The notes: generated by a model not told the origin, from the letters alone. Shown: positions 42,954-51,891, counted from the first letter of the stretch. The stretch: 64,000 nt of DNA from CAZJKE01 sp964546585 (GCA_964546585.1 CAZJKE010000004.1:1-64000), one strand, 5' to 3'. Numbers and translations: made by a program.

Positions 42954-44618
42954 CTACTGGGGCGGCGAGATGCGGTGTCGACCAGCGGGGAGGCTTTCGA
43001 TTGATCGCGTACGCCCGTCGGGCCACATGATGCGGATACTGTCGATTGACGTGGCATCACCGAGCCCGACATGAATCGTCGGCGGCTGCGCAGTGAAATA
43101 GCCGCGGGTGATGCGGACATCGCGCCGCCAGCGTTTTTCGCCAAGTGTGTACTCCACCACTGCACCAATGGCCGCCGCTCCCGCGTCATCCAGGATGTCA
43201 ATATCCACCGCATGGCCGCGGGATGCGATGTTGTGCAGCAGGTTGGCGGTTCCGTCGCGATTCGCGATCACCAGGTCGAGCCCGCCGTCGCCGTCGATGT
43301 CTCCAACGGCAGCGCCGCGTGCAGTAGCGATGATCGGCTCAGCGACGCCACCGCGAGGTAGCGCTTCGCGGAAGATCAGGCCTTCCCCAATGAACAGGAG
43401 GTTCTCCTCCTCGTAGTCACCGGTAGGCATTGGCCGCTCGTGTCGGAGCACGCGGCCATTGGCCATGAACAGATCCATCGTTCCGTCGTTGTTGAAGTCT
43501 TCATGAACGAGGCCAAATCTCGTAAACGGTGCCGATGTTTCGGCAAGTCCGGTTGACTCGGTTGCGTCGGTGAAGTACCCATCGCCGTCATTCTCGAAGA
43601 ACGAATCAGACTGGTACATCATGTTCACGATCAGGATGTCCAGATCGCCGTCGTGATCGTGGTCGAACATCTCGGTGCCCATTCCCGCCTTGGAACGACC
43701 GCCGCGGTCGAGGGCGGCGCCCCGCACCACGGACTCTTCGCGGAAAGTACCGTCGCCCCGGTTGATCCAAAGCAGGTGTGGCGTCATGTCGCATGCGACG
43801 AACACATCGTCAAGACCATCGGCGTTGACATCGCCAATGGCGAGCCCGAGCCCGTTGCCGGTGGCTGCGTGGATCCCAGCGTCGCGCGTGACATCGGTGA
43901 AGGTGCCATCGCCGTTGTTTCGAAAGAGCAGATCGGGGAGCGCTGCTTCGTACGCCGTTGGCGCGCAGTAATCGCGTCGGCCAAGAAGCAGGCCGCAGTC
44001 GGTCTCCTTGTCGGGACTCCAGACCAGGTACTGCACGACAAAGAGATCAAGGTCACCGTCGTTGTCGTAATCGAAGAACGAGGACGATGTCGACCAGTTG
44101 TCGTTGCCCACGCCGGAGATGTCGGTCACATCTGTGAAGTGGCCATCGCCGTCGTTGCGGAGCAGGGCATCAGCGCCGAAGTTCGTGATGTGCAGATCGA
44201 GATCGCCATCGCCATCGTAGTCTCCGCCGGTGACGCCCATACCGTAGCCGCGGTCATCTGCGCCAGAATCGGGTGTTGCGTTCCGGAAGGTGCCGTTGTC
44301 GTTGATGAAGAGCTGGTTGGCGTTGCGGGTGCTGCCAGCGTCGAACATGGAGCCGCCTTGAACGAAGTAGAGATCGAGGTCGGTGTCGCCGTCGAGATCG
44401 AGCATCGCGAGCCCGCCGCCGATGATTTCGGGCATGTGGAAACGACCTTCCGCGCCGGAATTGAGTACGAAGTCCAGGCCTCGATCATCCGCCTGATCGA
44501 CAAACCACGGGCCGGTGTTGACGGGACCGACGGCAACCGGTGTCTCCTGACCGCTGTCGCAGCTGATCAGCGTAGAGAGACACAGTGTCATGAGGATTGT
44601 TGCGGGGGTGACTCTCAT
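42954..44618 (-). CDS. FG-GAP/ASPIC repeat lipoprotein
   Basis: 554 residues. A lipoprotein signal with lipobox LSTLISC (Cys about 20) is followed by multiple FG-GAP/VCBS repeats with calcium-binding D-x-D-x-D-G-x-x-D loops (for example DYDGDGDLDL, DYDNDGDLDL, DHDHDGDLDI). These build a beta propeller. The C-terminal region (about 470-540), with RGYFTAQPPTIHVGLG and IMWPDG, is the ASPIC/UnbV domain. Such proteins are surface-attached and likely bind carbohydrate or protein; no enzymatic motif is visible. The frame extends upstream into the assembly gap, but the ATG at 44618 gives the lipoprotein signal. Confidence 0.88.
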   Translation of the reverse strand: MRVTPATILMTLCLSTLISCDSGQETPVAVGPVNTGPWFVDQADDRGLDFVLNSGAEGRFHMPEIIGGGLAMLDLDGDTDLDLYFVQGGSMFDAGSTRNANQLFINDNGTFRNATPDSGADDRGYGMGVTGGDYDGDGDLDLHITNFGADALLRNDGDGHFTDVTDISGVGNDNWSTSSSFFDYDNDGDLDLFVVQYLVWSPDKETDCGLLLGRRDYCAPTAYEAALPDLLFRNNGDGTFTDVTRDAGIHAATGNGLGLAIGDVNADGLDDVFVACDMTPHLLWINRGDGTFREESVVRGAALDRGGRSKAGMGTEMFDHDHDGDLDILIVNMMYQSDSFFENDGDGYFTDATESTGLAETSAPFTRFGLVHEDFNNDGTMDLFMANGRVLRHERPMPTGDYEEENLLFIGEGLIFREALPRGGVAEPIIATARGAAVGDIDGDGGLDLVIANRDGTANLLHNIASRGHAVDIDILDDAGAAAIGAVVEYTLGEKRWRRDVRITRGYFTAQPPTIHVGLGDATSIDSIRIMWPDGRTRSIESLPAGRHRISPPQ

Positions 44619-44648
44619 CAGGGAAGGTCCATGGTAGGGACCAAATGC

Positions 44649-44706
44649 GGACACCCACCAATCGGCGTGTTCCTGAGCCTCCTCCTGAGTCTGGACACCC
44701 ACCAAT
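44649..44706. repeat. 14-bp direct repeat GGACACCCACCAAT
   Basis: Two exact copies at 44649-44662 and 44693-44706, 44 bp apart, in the upstream region of the lipoprotein gene. Purpose unknown; it could be part of a dispersed repeat or a protein-binding pair. Confidence 0.5.
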
Positions 44707-44781
44707 TGCCTTTTGGCAGCAGTCAAACTGCGATTTCGTCGGGCTGCGCCCTCATTGGTCGCCTGCTCTATTGGCAAGGCC

Positions 44782-44881
44782 NNNNNNNNNNNNNNNNNNN
44801 NNNNNNNNNNNNNNNNNNNNNNNNNNNNNNNNNNNNNNNNNNNNNNNNNNNNNNNNNNNNNNNNNNNNNNNNNNNNNNNNN
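44782..44881. other. Assembly gap with duplicated flanks
   Basis: Exactly 100 N. The 55 bases before it (44727-44781) are repeated exactly after it (44882-44936). This fits two contigs that overlap by one 55-mer and were scaffolded rather than merged. Removing the N run and one copy probably restores the true sequence. Confidence 0.85.
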
Positions 44882-44924
44882 ACTGCGATTTCGTCGGGCT
44901 GCGCCCTCATTGGTCGCCTGCTCT

Positions 44925-44959
44925 ATTGGCAAGGCCGCCCAGAGGGCGGCCTTGCCAAT
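44925..44959 (-). terminator. 16-bp perfect inverted repeat at the tRNA-Pro 3' end
   Basis: ATTGGCAAGGCCGCCC (44925-44940) pairs perfectly with 44944-44959 across an AGA loop. It starts at the tRNA discriminator base, so it would form directly behind the tRNA. No T run follows. It may end the transcript or direct 3' processing, and its left arm lies at the assembly break. Confidence 0.45.
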
Positions 44960-45032
44960 CGGGGTGACAGGATTTGAACCTGCGGCCTCCTGCTCCCAAA
45001 GCAGGCGCTCTGCCAAGCTGAGCTACACCCCG
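44959..45032 (-). tRNA. tRNA-Pro (anticodon UGG)
   Basis: A 74-nt cloverleaf. The acceptor stem CGGGGTG pairs with CACCCCG, with discriminator A. The D arm is TAGCTCAGCTTGGCAGAGC. The anticodon stem is CCTGC/GCAGG with loop TTTGGGA, so the anticodon is TGG, and the T arm is GCAGG-TTCAAAT-CCTGT. CCA is not encoded. It is downstream of nuoA on the same strand. Confidence 0.97.
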
Positions 45033-45090
45033 CTCAGCCAATCATTCTATCCATAAGGACACAATCCCTCTTCCGCCAACTGGCCGCCTG

Positions 45091-45468
45091 TTAGTCCCAG
45101 CGAAAGACACCCTTCTTCCACGCATACACATACGCCACGATGCTCGTGCCGATGAAGAAGAGGATGCGACCGAGAAACAGCGTTGCCTCGGCTCCTCCCG
45201 GCTCCAACTGCGTGAAGTCGACCGCCCATGGATAGAGAAAAATAATCTCAATGTCGAACACCAGAAAGGTGACCGCCAGAATGAAGAACCGGATGTTGAA
45301 TCGGCGGTGCGCGGTGCCAATTGGGTCCATGCCCGATTCATAGATCGTGTCCTTCACGGGGCCCTTGCGGCGAGGCCCAAGCAGGCCGGATCCAACAAGG
45401 TTGACCACCGCAAAAATGACCGCCATCACGATGATGAGGAGGACAGGAATGTATGCATTGAGTTCCAT
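45091..45468 (-). CDS. nuoA: NADH-quinone oxidoreductase subunit A
   Basis: 125-residue membrane subunit of respiratory complex I. Three transmembrane helices (about 7-29, 64-86 and 93-113) are present. The loop contains YESGMDPIG, the NuoA signature in which E/C-G-x-x-P is conserved (the usual Cys is Ser-Gly here). RFNIRFFILAVTFLVFDIE is the strongly conserved second helix. No other nuo gene is adjacent: tRNA-Pro follows and unrelated genes precede. Confidence 0.93.
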   Translation of the reverse strand: MELNAYIPVLLIIVMAVIFAVVNLVGSGLLGPRRKGPVKDTIYESGMDPIGTAHRRFNIRFFILAVTFLVFDIEIIFLYPWAVDFTQLEPGGAEATLFLGRILFFIGTSIVAYVYAWKKGVFRWD

Positions 45469-45523
45469 GCGGGGCGAAGGATATCACGACTTGTCCAGCA
45501 GCACACCAGCCACCTGCCGGCAA

Positions 45524-45563
45524 CAAAAGACCCCCCGAAGCGGGGTGGGGCCGCTTCGGGGGG
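45524..45563 (-). terminator. Rho-independent terminator after the 59-residue ORF
   Basis: A 13-bp stem (45531-45543 with 45551-45563, CCCCCCGAAGCGG) with a 7-nt loop is followed on the minus strand by TCTTTTGTT (45521-45529). It starts 23 bp after the small ORF's stop. Confidence 0.85.
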
Positions 45564-45586
45564 GAGGGAAGAGAAGAAGTCGCTGC

Positions 45587-45766
45587 TCAGCCGCGGAACG
45601 GTGAGCGGACTTCCCAGGTGCCTCGGTCATCCATGAGCCGGAGGCGAAAAAGCAGATCGATGAAGGCATCGTGGAACATGGCGCCGGGCTGGCCGGCATG
45701 CCGAAGCAGTCGATCCATCGATCGCTCCGACTGGCAAGCGGCTCCATCCTCTTGCGACCAGGACAT
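45587..45766 (-). CDS. Small protein of 59 residues downstream of nrdJ
   Basis: ATG at 45766, TGA at 45587-45589. The sequence has a polar N-terminal third with one Cys, then MDRLLRHAGQPGAMFHDAFI and a strongly amphipathic helix (DAFIDLLFRLRLMDDRG) ending in a short strand-like WEVRSPF. An in-frame stop lies just upstream, so it cannot be longer. It is 78 bp after nrdJ on the same strand and immediately before a strong terminator, which supports it as a real last gene of that unit. No family is recognised. A competing 87-codon frame in the same place is Ser/Pro-rich and unlikely. Confidence 0.6.
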   Translation of the reverse strand: MSWSQEDGAACQSERSMDRLLRHAGQPGAMFHDAFIDLLFRLRLMDDRGTWEVRSPFRG

Positions 45767-45844
45767 GCTCGATCATCCGTGACCGCGCTCCATCAATCTC
45801 CAATCCCCGCGAGCGGGGAATTAGGCTAGGTTGAATCTGTCGCG

Positions 45845-48800
45845 TCAACTGCATCCCAGCGACGCTCCACAGTTGTGACACCGGTAACAGGTGCCGTTTC
45901 GAACGGTGATCTGCCCGCAATCAGGGCAAGGCGGCGCATCGCTCTGGAGCGTGGCGGTCGATTGGCTCAGCGATGTCCGCACCGCAATCGCTTCGGCGGA
46001 CATATCGCCGTCCGTGACGCGAATCGCTTGCACGACAACATGTTCCTCCACTGGCTCCGTTTGCCCATCGGTCTTCACCGTGGTATCGATTCCTCGATCC
46101 GATGTGATCGAGGAAGGGGGGCGAACGCCATCCGAAGCGGTCGCTGTTCCATCGCCTGTCCATCGCGTGTCCTCCTTGACTGCGACCGGCGCCGCTGGGC
46201 GAGCCGGGGCGTTGTCCTCCTTGTAGCCATCCACGAATTCCATCCCCATCCATCTGAAGATGTAGTCGACGAGACTCTTGGCAAACGGGATGTCTTTGTT
46301 CGTTGTGATTCCCTGCGGTTCGAATCGCTGGTGGGCGAATTTGTTGACGAGGCTGGTGATCGGTACGCCATACTGAAGCGCCACGCTGATCGCCGTTCCA
46401 AGACTGTCCATGAGGCCGCCGATCGTCGAGCCTTCCTTGGACATCGTGATGAACAACTCGCCCGGCGAGCCATCCTGATACATGCCGACCGTCAGGTAGC
46501 CTTCGTGACCAGCGACATTGAAGTGGTGCGTCTTGCTGTCCCGCGTATCGGGCAGGCGCTTCCGCATTGGTCGTTCGATGATTCGTTCAACCACCTTTTC
46601 CACAACCTGCATCGGCACGCCCTGGTCATTGACCATGCCCGCAGCGAGTACGACTTCGCCTGCAACTTCGTCGCGCGCCGCGGCGAGTTCCACATCATCT
46701 TCATCGTCATCCAATACTGCATCGGTCGTGCTGTTGAGCGGTTGGCTCAACTTGCAGCCATCGCGGTACAAGGCGTTGGCCTTCAGTCCCAGTTTCCAAC
46801 TGAGCCGATAGGCGTCGGCGATCTCTTCGATCGTCGCTTCGCTCGGAAGGTTGATCGTCTTCGAAATCGCACCGGTGACAAACGGCTGACTGGCCGCCAT
46901 CATCCGAATGTGGCCGGAAGCGGTGATGAATCGTGTGCCCGTCTTGCCACAGCGGTTGGCACAATCGAACACCGCATAGTGCGCCTCTTCCAATCCCGGC
47001 GAACCCTCAATGGTCTGGGTGCCACAGATGGCACAGTTGAGTTCATCGATCTGGGCCGCGTTCAAACCGAGCAGCCGAAGTCCGTTGAACGAAGAATCTG
47101 CCGCGGCTTCTTCCCGCGTCAAACCCGCCTCCTCAAGAACCTGCTCCGGCAGCGACCATGCGGTGAAACCAAACTGAAGATCGAAGAAGGTCGGGAGCGA
47201 TTCCTCTAATGCGGCGAGGTCCTCCGCCGTGTATCCCCGCCCAGCCAGATATTCTCGGAAAGTGATGACCTCATCGCCGTCATCCAACATCGTGGGCGGC
47301 AGCGGCGTGTCGAGTGAAAGCGTGCCTATGACCCAAGTGAGGAGGCGATTGATCGTGTCGTTGTCGTAACCGAGTGCTGCGAGCGCAGGGCGGACCGACT
47401 GGTTTACGATCTTGAAGTACCCGCCCCCGGCGAGTTTCTTGAACTTGGTCAGCGCAAAGTCCGGCTCGACGCCAGTCGTGTCGCAATCCATGAGCAGGCC
47501 AATCGTGCCGGTGGGCGCGATGACGGACACCTGTGCATTGCGGAAACCATTCGTCTGCCCCATCTCCATCGCTTCGTCCCATGCCTGCACTGCCCGACCG
47601 AGCATGTCGCCCGCGTTGTCGATGTTGAGATTGCCGGAGAGAAACAGATCGTGGTTGATGGGCACCGGTGCAACGTCAAGTTGTTCGTACTCGCCACTGT
47701 CTCTGGCAACACCGTGCGCCGCTCGACGGTGGTTGCGGATGACGCGCAGCATGTGCGTTGCGTTCTCTGGATAGCGATCGAATGCGCCGAGTTCTTCTGC
47801 CATCTCGGCGCTGACTGCATAGGAACGACCGGTCAAAATCGCCGTGATGACACCACAGATGGCGCGGCCTTCCTCGCTGTCGTAAGGAATGCCAGCCTGC
47901 ATGAGAAGGGCACCCAAGTTGGCGAAACCGAGCCCGAGTGTCCGGTACTGCCAACTTTGTCTTGCAATTGCCTCTGAGGGAAATGCCGCCATGAGCACCG
48001 AAATTTCCAGAACGATCGTCCAGAGCCGAACTGCGTGCTCGAAACTGTCCAGATCGAATCGCCGCGTTCGCGAGTCATAGAATTGAAGCAGATTCAGCGA
48101 AGCAAGGTTGCACGCCGTGTCGTCCAGGAACATGTACTCGCTGCAGGGGTTGGACGCCGTGATGCATCCGTCAGCCGGGCAGGTGTGCCAATCGTTGATA
48201 GTGGTGTCGAACTGCACACCGGGGTCGGCACATTGCCATGCAGCCTCGCAGATGCGATCCCACAGATGTGTCGCATCGATTGTGCGTTCAACCTCGCCAT
48301 CAGTTCTCCGGAGGAGGTCCCAGGGGCGATCTCGCTCCACCGCCTCCAGAAAACTCTGAGAAAGTCGAACGGAGTTGTTGGAATTCTGTCCGGCGACGGT
48401 CTGGTACGCCTCGCCGTTGAAGTCGTAGTCCAGTGACAGACCAAGCGCATCGGCCTGTTGCCGCTGCTCGTCACTGAGGTGCTTCATGCCTTCGACCAGT
48501 GCCGCGACCTTCAATTCCTCGCGAACCTTCCAGTTCACGAATGCTTCTATGTCCGGGTGATCGGCGTCCAGGCAGACCATCTTCGCAGCCCGCCGCGTGG
48601 TGCCCCCGGACTTGATCGCCCCTGCTGCGCGGTCCCCGATTTTCAGGAAACTCATCAGCCCGCTGGACTTACCACCACCGGATAGTGGCTCGTCCAGGCC
48701 GCGGAGCGAAGAAAAGTTTGTGCCGGTTCCCGAGCCATACTTGAAGAGCCGAGCTTCTCGCGTCCAGAGATCCATGATGCCGCCATCGCCGACCAGATCA

Positions 48801-49381
48801 TCACCCACAGATTGAATGAAGCAAGCGTGCGGTTGCGGGTGGGAGTACGCATCCTTGGCGTGGCTCACTTCACCCGATGCTGCATCGGCGACAAAGTGGC
48901 CTTGCGCCGGTCCTGTTATTCCGTATGACCAGTTCAACCCTGTGTTGAACCACTGCGGGCTGTTGGGCGCGCCGGCTTGGTGCAGCATCATCCACACCAT
49001 CTCGTCATAGAACGCTTCGGCGTCCTCCGGCGTGTCGAAGTAGTCGTGCGACTCCCCCCAACTGCGCCAGCAACCGGCGAGTCTATGAATAACCTGCCGC
49101 GCCGATCGTTCCGGGCCGGTGACAACATGGCCGTCGTCATCGAGCAGCGTTTCGCCATTGTCGTCAACCTGCGGCACGCCTGCCTTGCGGAAGTACTTGC
49201 TGACCATGATGTCCGTGGCCAACTGACTCCACTGCGCCGGAACTTCCGCGTCGTTCATTTCGAAGACCACGGACCCGTCCGCGTTTGTGATTTTTGTTGA
49301 ACGCTTTGTCCACTCGACGGTGGACCAAACATCGTTTCCTGTTTCAGATACTCGTTCGGAAAAGAGCCGGTTGATCTTCAT
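45845..49381 (-). CDS. nrdJ: B12-dependent (class II) ribonucleotide reductase
   Basis: 1178 residues. It makes deoxyribonucleotides using adenosylcobalamin, independent of oxygen. Class II signatures are NPCSEYMFLDDTACNLASLN in the active-site region and VIAPTGTIGLLMDCDTTGVE. The C-terminus (about 1150-1178) has a four-cysteine cluster CPDCGQ...CYRCHNCG, likely a zinc ribbon or redox tail seen in large NrdJ enzymes. The ATG at 49381 follows AGGGAAG. Two NrdR-like boxes lie about 92-138 bp upstream. Confidence 0.96.
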   Translation of the reverse strand: MKINRLFSERVSETGNDVWSTVEWTKRSTKITNADGSVVFEMNDAEVPAQWSQLATDIMVSKYFRKAGVPQVDDNGETLLDDDGHVVTGPERSARQVIHRLAGCWRSWGESHDYFDTPEDAEAFYDEMVWMMLHQAGAPNSPQWFNTGLNWSYGITGPAQGHFVADAASGEVSHAKDAYSHPQPHACFIQSVGDDLVGDGGIMDLWTREARLFKYGSGTGTNFSSLRGLDEPLSGGGKSSGLMSFLKIGDRAAGAIKSGGTTRRAAKMVCLDADHPDIEAFVNWKVREELKVAALVEGMKHLSDEQRQQADALGLSLDYDFNGEAYQTVAGQNSNNSVRLSQSFLEAVERDRPWDLLRRTDGEVERTIDATHLWDRICEAAWQCADPGVQFDTTINDWHTCPADGCITASNPCSEYMFLDDTACNLASLNLLQFYDSRTRRFDLDSFEHAVRLWTIVLEISVLMAAFPSEAIARQSWQYRTLGLGFANLGALLMQAGIPYDSEEGRAICGVITAILTGRSYAVSAEMAEELGAFDRYPENATHMLRVIRNHRRAAHGVARDSGEYEQLDVAPVPINHDLFLSGNLNIDNAGDMLGRAVQAWDEAMEMGQTNGFRNAQVSVIAPTGTIGLLMDCDTTGVEPDFALTKFKKLAGGGYFKIVNQSVRPALAALGYDNDTINRLLTWVIGTLSLDTPLPPTMLDDGDEVITFREYLAGRGYTAEDLAALEESLPTFFDLQFGFTAWSLPEQVLEEAGLTREEAAADSSFNGLRLLGLNAAQIDELNCAICGTQTIEGSPGLEEAHYAVFDCANRCGKTGTRFITASGHIRMMAASQPFVTGAISKTINLPSEATIEEIADAYRLSWKLGLKANALYRDGCKLSQPLNSTTDAVLDDDEDDVELAAARDEVAGEVVLAAGMVNDQGVPMQVVEKVVERIIERPMRKRLPDTRDSKTHHFNVAGHEGYLTVGMYQDGSPGELFITMSKEGSTIGGLMDSLGTAISVALQYGVPITSLVNKFAHQRFEPQGITTNKDIPFAKSLVDYIFRWMGMEFVDGYKEDNAPARPAAPVAVKEDTRWTGDGTATASDGVRPPSSITSDRGIDTTVKTDGQTEPVEEHVVVQAIRVTDGDMSAEAIAVRTSLSQSTATLQSDAPPCPDCGQITVRNGTCYRCHNCGASLGCS

Positions 49382-49472
49382 CGTTGCACTTTGCTTCCCT
49401 GCAGGCTGCGTCTTCGTTTCTGTCCACCAGTGGGGCCTTGCCAGTGCTGCCACCACCCAGGGGCCTATCGTA

Positions 49473-49488
49473 CTACTACATCTTGTGG
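49473..49488 (-). promoter_or_regulatory. NrdR-like box 2 upstream of nrdJ
   Basis: CCACAAGATGTAGTAG on the minus strand matches the core of the NrdR consensus (ACAcwAtATaTwGtgt) at about ten positions. It lies 31 bp from the other box. Confidence 0.55.
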
Positions 49489-49503
49489 CTGCAACTTACC
49501 CAC

Positions 49504-49519
49504 CCACGAAATATTGTAC
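49504..49519 (-). promoter_or_regulatory. NrdR-like box 1 upstream of nrdJ
   Basis: GTACAATATTTCGTGG on the minus strand matches the NrdR consensus at about eleven of 16 positions. The start-to-start distance to the second box is exactly 31 bp, the three-helical-turn spacing known for NrdR operators. Confidence 0.6.
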
Positions 49520-49634
49520 CCCCCGGCATTTGTCTCTAACTCGGGGAATGATCGGAAGTTAGGTGCTCAAACCGGCGTGGACAGCCTGTCAAAGGCCATC
49601 CGGCGACTTCCGGCGGAGGGCACAATAAGGGGGG

Positions 49635-49640
49635 TACACT
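49635..49640 (+). promoter_or_regulatory. -10 element of pcrA-queG
   Basis: TACACT preceded by a G run ends 7 nt before the pcrA ATG at 49648. No ribosome site lies in between. Confidence 0.5.
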
Positions 49641-49647
49641 GCCCTCA

Positions 49648-51891
49648 ATGAGCGGCATGGAGGCAGTTCTTGAGGGATTGACGGAGGCCCAGACGGCGGC
49701 CGTCTTGCACGGTGATGGTCCACTGCTGGTGTTGGCCGGACCGGGTTCGGGAAAGACAACGGTAGTGACACGGCGCATTGCGCATCTCATTGCGGGCGGT
49801 GTTCCACCGTGGCAGATCATTGCGCTGACATTCACGAACAAGGCGGCAGATGAAATGCGCCGCCGCGTCGAGACAACAATTGACGCGGATATTGCTGGAA
49901 TGCGTGGGCTGACAATGTCGACATTCCACTCGTTCTGCGCACGCACGCTTCGCGAGTGGGGTGACAAAGTGATCGGGACCTGTTCGTTCACGATCTATGA
50001 CACCAACGATCAGCGGGAAGCAGTCAAGGCTGCGATTCGCGAATCCGAACTCAGTGAATCCAACTGGAGACCAGCCGTGGTGCTCGGTGCAATCAGCGCC
50101 GAAAAGAATCGCCTCATCGGCCCCGAGGAATGTACTGATGCGGCATCCGACTTTCACTCCAAGACGATTGCCAAGTTGTATCGCGCATATGAACAGATCC
50201 TTCGGCGAAACGACGCAGTCGACTTCGATGACCTTCTGTTGCATGTGGCGAAGTTGCTGACATCGTGTCCACAGGCGTTGGAGCACCTGCAGGATCGATA
50301 CCGCTACATATTGATCGACGAATACCAGGACACCAATCACGCCCAGTTTGTCATCGCCGACCGCATCGCCGCCGCAAGTCGCAACATCTGCGTCGTCGGC
50401 GACCCGGACCAGTCCATCTATGGCTGGCGCGGTGCCGACATTTCAAACATTCTTGAATTCGAGGAACAGTACGCCGACGCAGTAGTTGTTTCGCTTGGTC
50501 GCAATTTCCGCAGTACCGGGCACATCGTCGCCGCCGCCGCTGGATTGATCGAACACAATGTGCAGCGGAAAGGGAAGCGGCTGTACACCGAGTTGGAGGA
50601 GGGATCGCAGCCGCAGGTCGTGAATGTGCCCGATGAGTACGCTGAGGCCGGAACCATCGTCCGGAGATTTCAGAGCATCGCCGACGCGGGTGTTCCCTGG
50701 AACGAAATGGCCGTGCTGTACCGCATCAATGCACTCAGCCGCGTTCTTGAGGAGGGAATGAGAGACGCGGGCATCCCGTATGTCATTGCGCGGGGCACGG
50801 CGTTCTATGAGCGGCGCGAGGTCCGCGACGCGCTTGCCTACCTACGACTCCTGGCCAACGGCAGAGACGATGTGGCATTTCGCCGCGCTGTCAATACGCC
50901 AACAAGGGGTATTGGCACAACGAGCCTCTCGCGGCTTGAAGCAGCGGCCGCATCAACTGGCTGTTGCATGCTCACTGCTGCTGCCAGTCCCGAGTGCAGG
51001 CAGGGAATTACGTCCAGAGCGGGGGGGTCGATGGAACGATTCGCTGCGATGATAGGCGTCTGGCGACGCGACGCCGAGAGCGACGAGAGTCCAACGGCCG
51101 CCGCCTCGCTGGCAGACCTGGTCGAGCGGGTCATTCGGGAATCCGGACTTGAGTCGATGTACCAGGTGTCCCGAAGCGAGGAAGATCTTGAGCGACTGCA
51201 GAACCTTGAGGAACTGATCTCAGCCGCAGCGGAGTTCGAGCGGCGGGCCGACACCGACCGCGAAACACCACCGATGCCGCTGGAACTCCTGCACGAGTTT
51301 CTGGAGAGTGTCGCACTTGTCAGCGACGCGGACGCCATCGACCCAAGGAAGGGCGCAGTGACGCTGATGACGCTCCACGCATCAAAGGGGCTGGAGTTTG
51401 ACGCCGTCGCCATTGCGGGCCTGGAAGAGGGGTTGTTTCCTCATGGCCGGGCTATTGGTGATGACGAAGAAATGGAGGAAGAGCGGCGACTTTGCTTTGT
51501 TGGTATGACCCGGGCACGCCGTCATTTGCTGCTGACAAGTGCACGCTCAAGAACACAGAGAGGCATGCGGGAGCGTTCCATGCCGAGCCGCTTCTTGCAG
51601 GAGATTCCCGACGACTGCGTACATCACGAAGGGCCGCGTCCCCGCTCAAGGACTGTGGTGGATGTCGACCTTGTCGATGATCCACACTTCGAGGAACCGC
51701 CCGCTGGCGAGTTGACGATCGGCTCCATCGTTCGACACGGGCGGTTCGGCATCGGCAGAGTGCTGCGCGTGCTGCGGCGAGCACGCGGATCGACGGTCGC
51801 GGTGGAATTCCAGAGCGGAACCAAACATCTGGTTCTTGAGTACGCCAAACTCGAAGTGCTCTCGCCGGATGATCTGGCGGAACTTCCCTGA
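49648..51891 (+). CDS. pcrA: UvrD/PcrA-type 3'-5' DNA helicase
   Basis: 747-residue superfamily 1A helicase. Motif I AGPGSGKTT (about 30-38), Q-motif LTEAQTAAV, motif II LIDEYQDTNHAQF, motif III VGDPDQSIYGWRGA and motif VI in VGMTRARRHL are all present. The C-terminus (about 690-740, VRHGRFGIGRVLRV) is the Tudor-like RNA polymerase-binding domain of PcrA/UvrD. It acts in nucleotide excision repair and removal of stalled complexes. A second start at 49657 is possible. The stop overlaps the queG start (TGATG). Confidence 0.95.
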   Translation: MSGMEAVLEGLTEAQTAAVLHGDGPLLVLAGPGSGKTTVVTRRIAHLIAGGVPPWQIIALTFTNKAADEMRRRVETTIDADIAGMRGLTMSTFHSFCARTLREWGDKVIGTCSFTIYDTNDQREAVKAAIRESELSESNWRPAVVLGAISAEKNRLIGPEECTDAASDFHSKTIAKLYRAYEQILRRNDAVDFDDLLLHVAKLLTSCPQALEHLQDRYRYILIDEYQDTNHAQFVIADRIAAASRNICVVGDPDQSIYGWRGADISNILEFEEQYADAVVVSLGRNFRSTGHIVAAAAGLIEHNVQRKGKRLYTELEEGSQPQVVNVPDEYAEAGTIVRRFQSIADAGVPWNEMAVLYRINALSRVLEEGMRDAGIPYVIARGTAFYERREVRDALAYLRLLANGRDDVAFRRAVNTPTRGIGTTSLSRLEAAAASTGCCMLTAAASPECRQGITSRAGGSMERFAAMIGVWRRDAESDESPTAAASLADLVERVIRESGLESMYQVSRSEEDLERLQNLEELISAAAEFERRADTDRETPPMPLELLHEFLESVALVSDADAIDPRKGAVTLMTLHASKGLEFDAVAIAGLEEGLFPHGRAIGDDEEMEEERRLCFVGMTRARRHLLLTSARSRTQRGMRERSMPSRFLQEIPDDCVHHEGPRPRSRTVVDVDLVDDPHFEEPPAGELTIGSIVRHGRFGIGRVLRVLRRARGSTVAVEFQSGTKHLVLEYAKLEVLSPDDLAELP

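Larger units (their letters stand above)
44619..44958. other. Gene-free stretch containing an assembly gap
   Basis: 340 bases without a supported gene between the ASPIC lipoprotein start and tRNA-Pro. It holds a 14-bp direct repeat, the 100-N gap with duplicated 55-bp flanks, and most of a 16-bp inverted repeat beside the tRNA. Frames crossing the N run are artefacts. Confidence 0.7.

Noticed and set aside
43653..45056. 467-codon plus-strand frame through the N gap
   Set aside because: It is antisense to the FG-GAP repeats and continues only because N bases are translated as X.
45484..45747. 87-codon open frame overlapping the 59-residue gene
   Set aside because: It is Ser/Pro/Cys-rich and runs through the terminator stem; the 59-residue frame has better composition and context.
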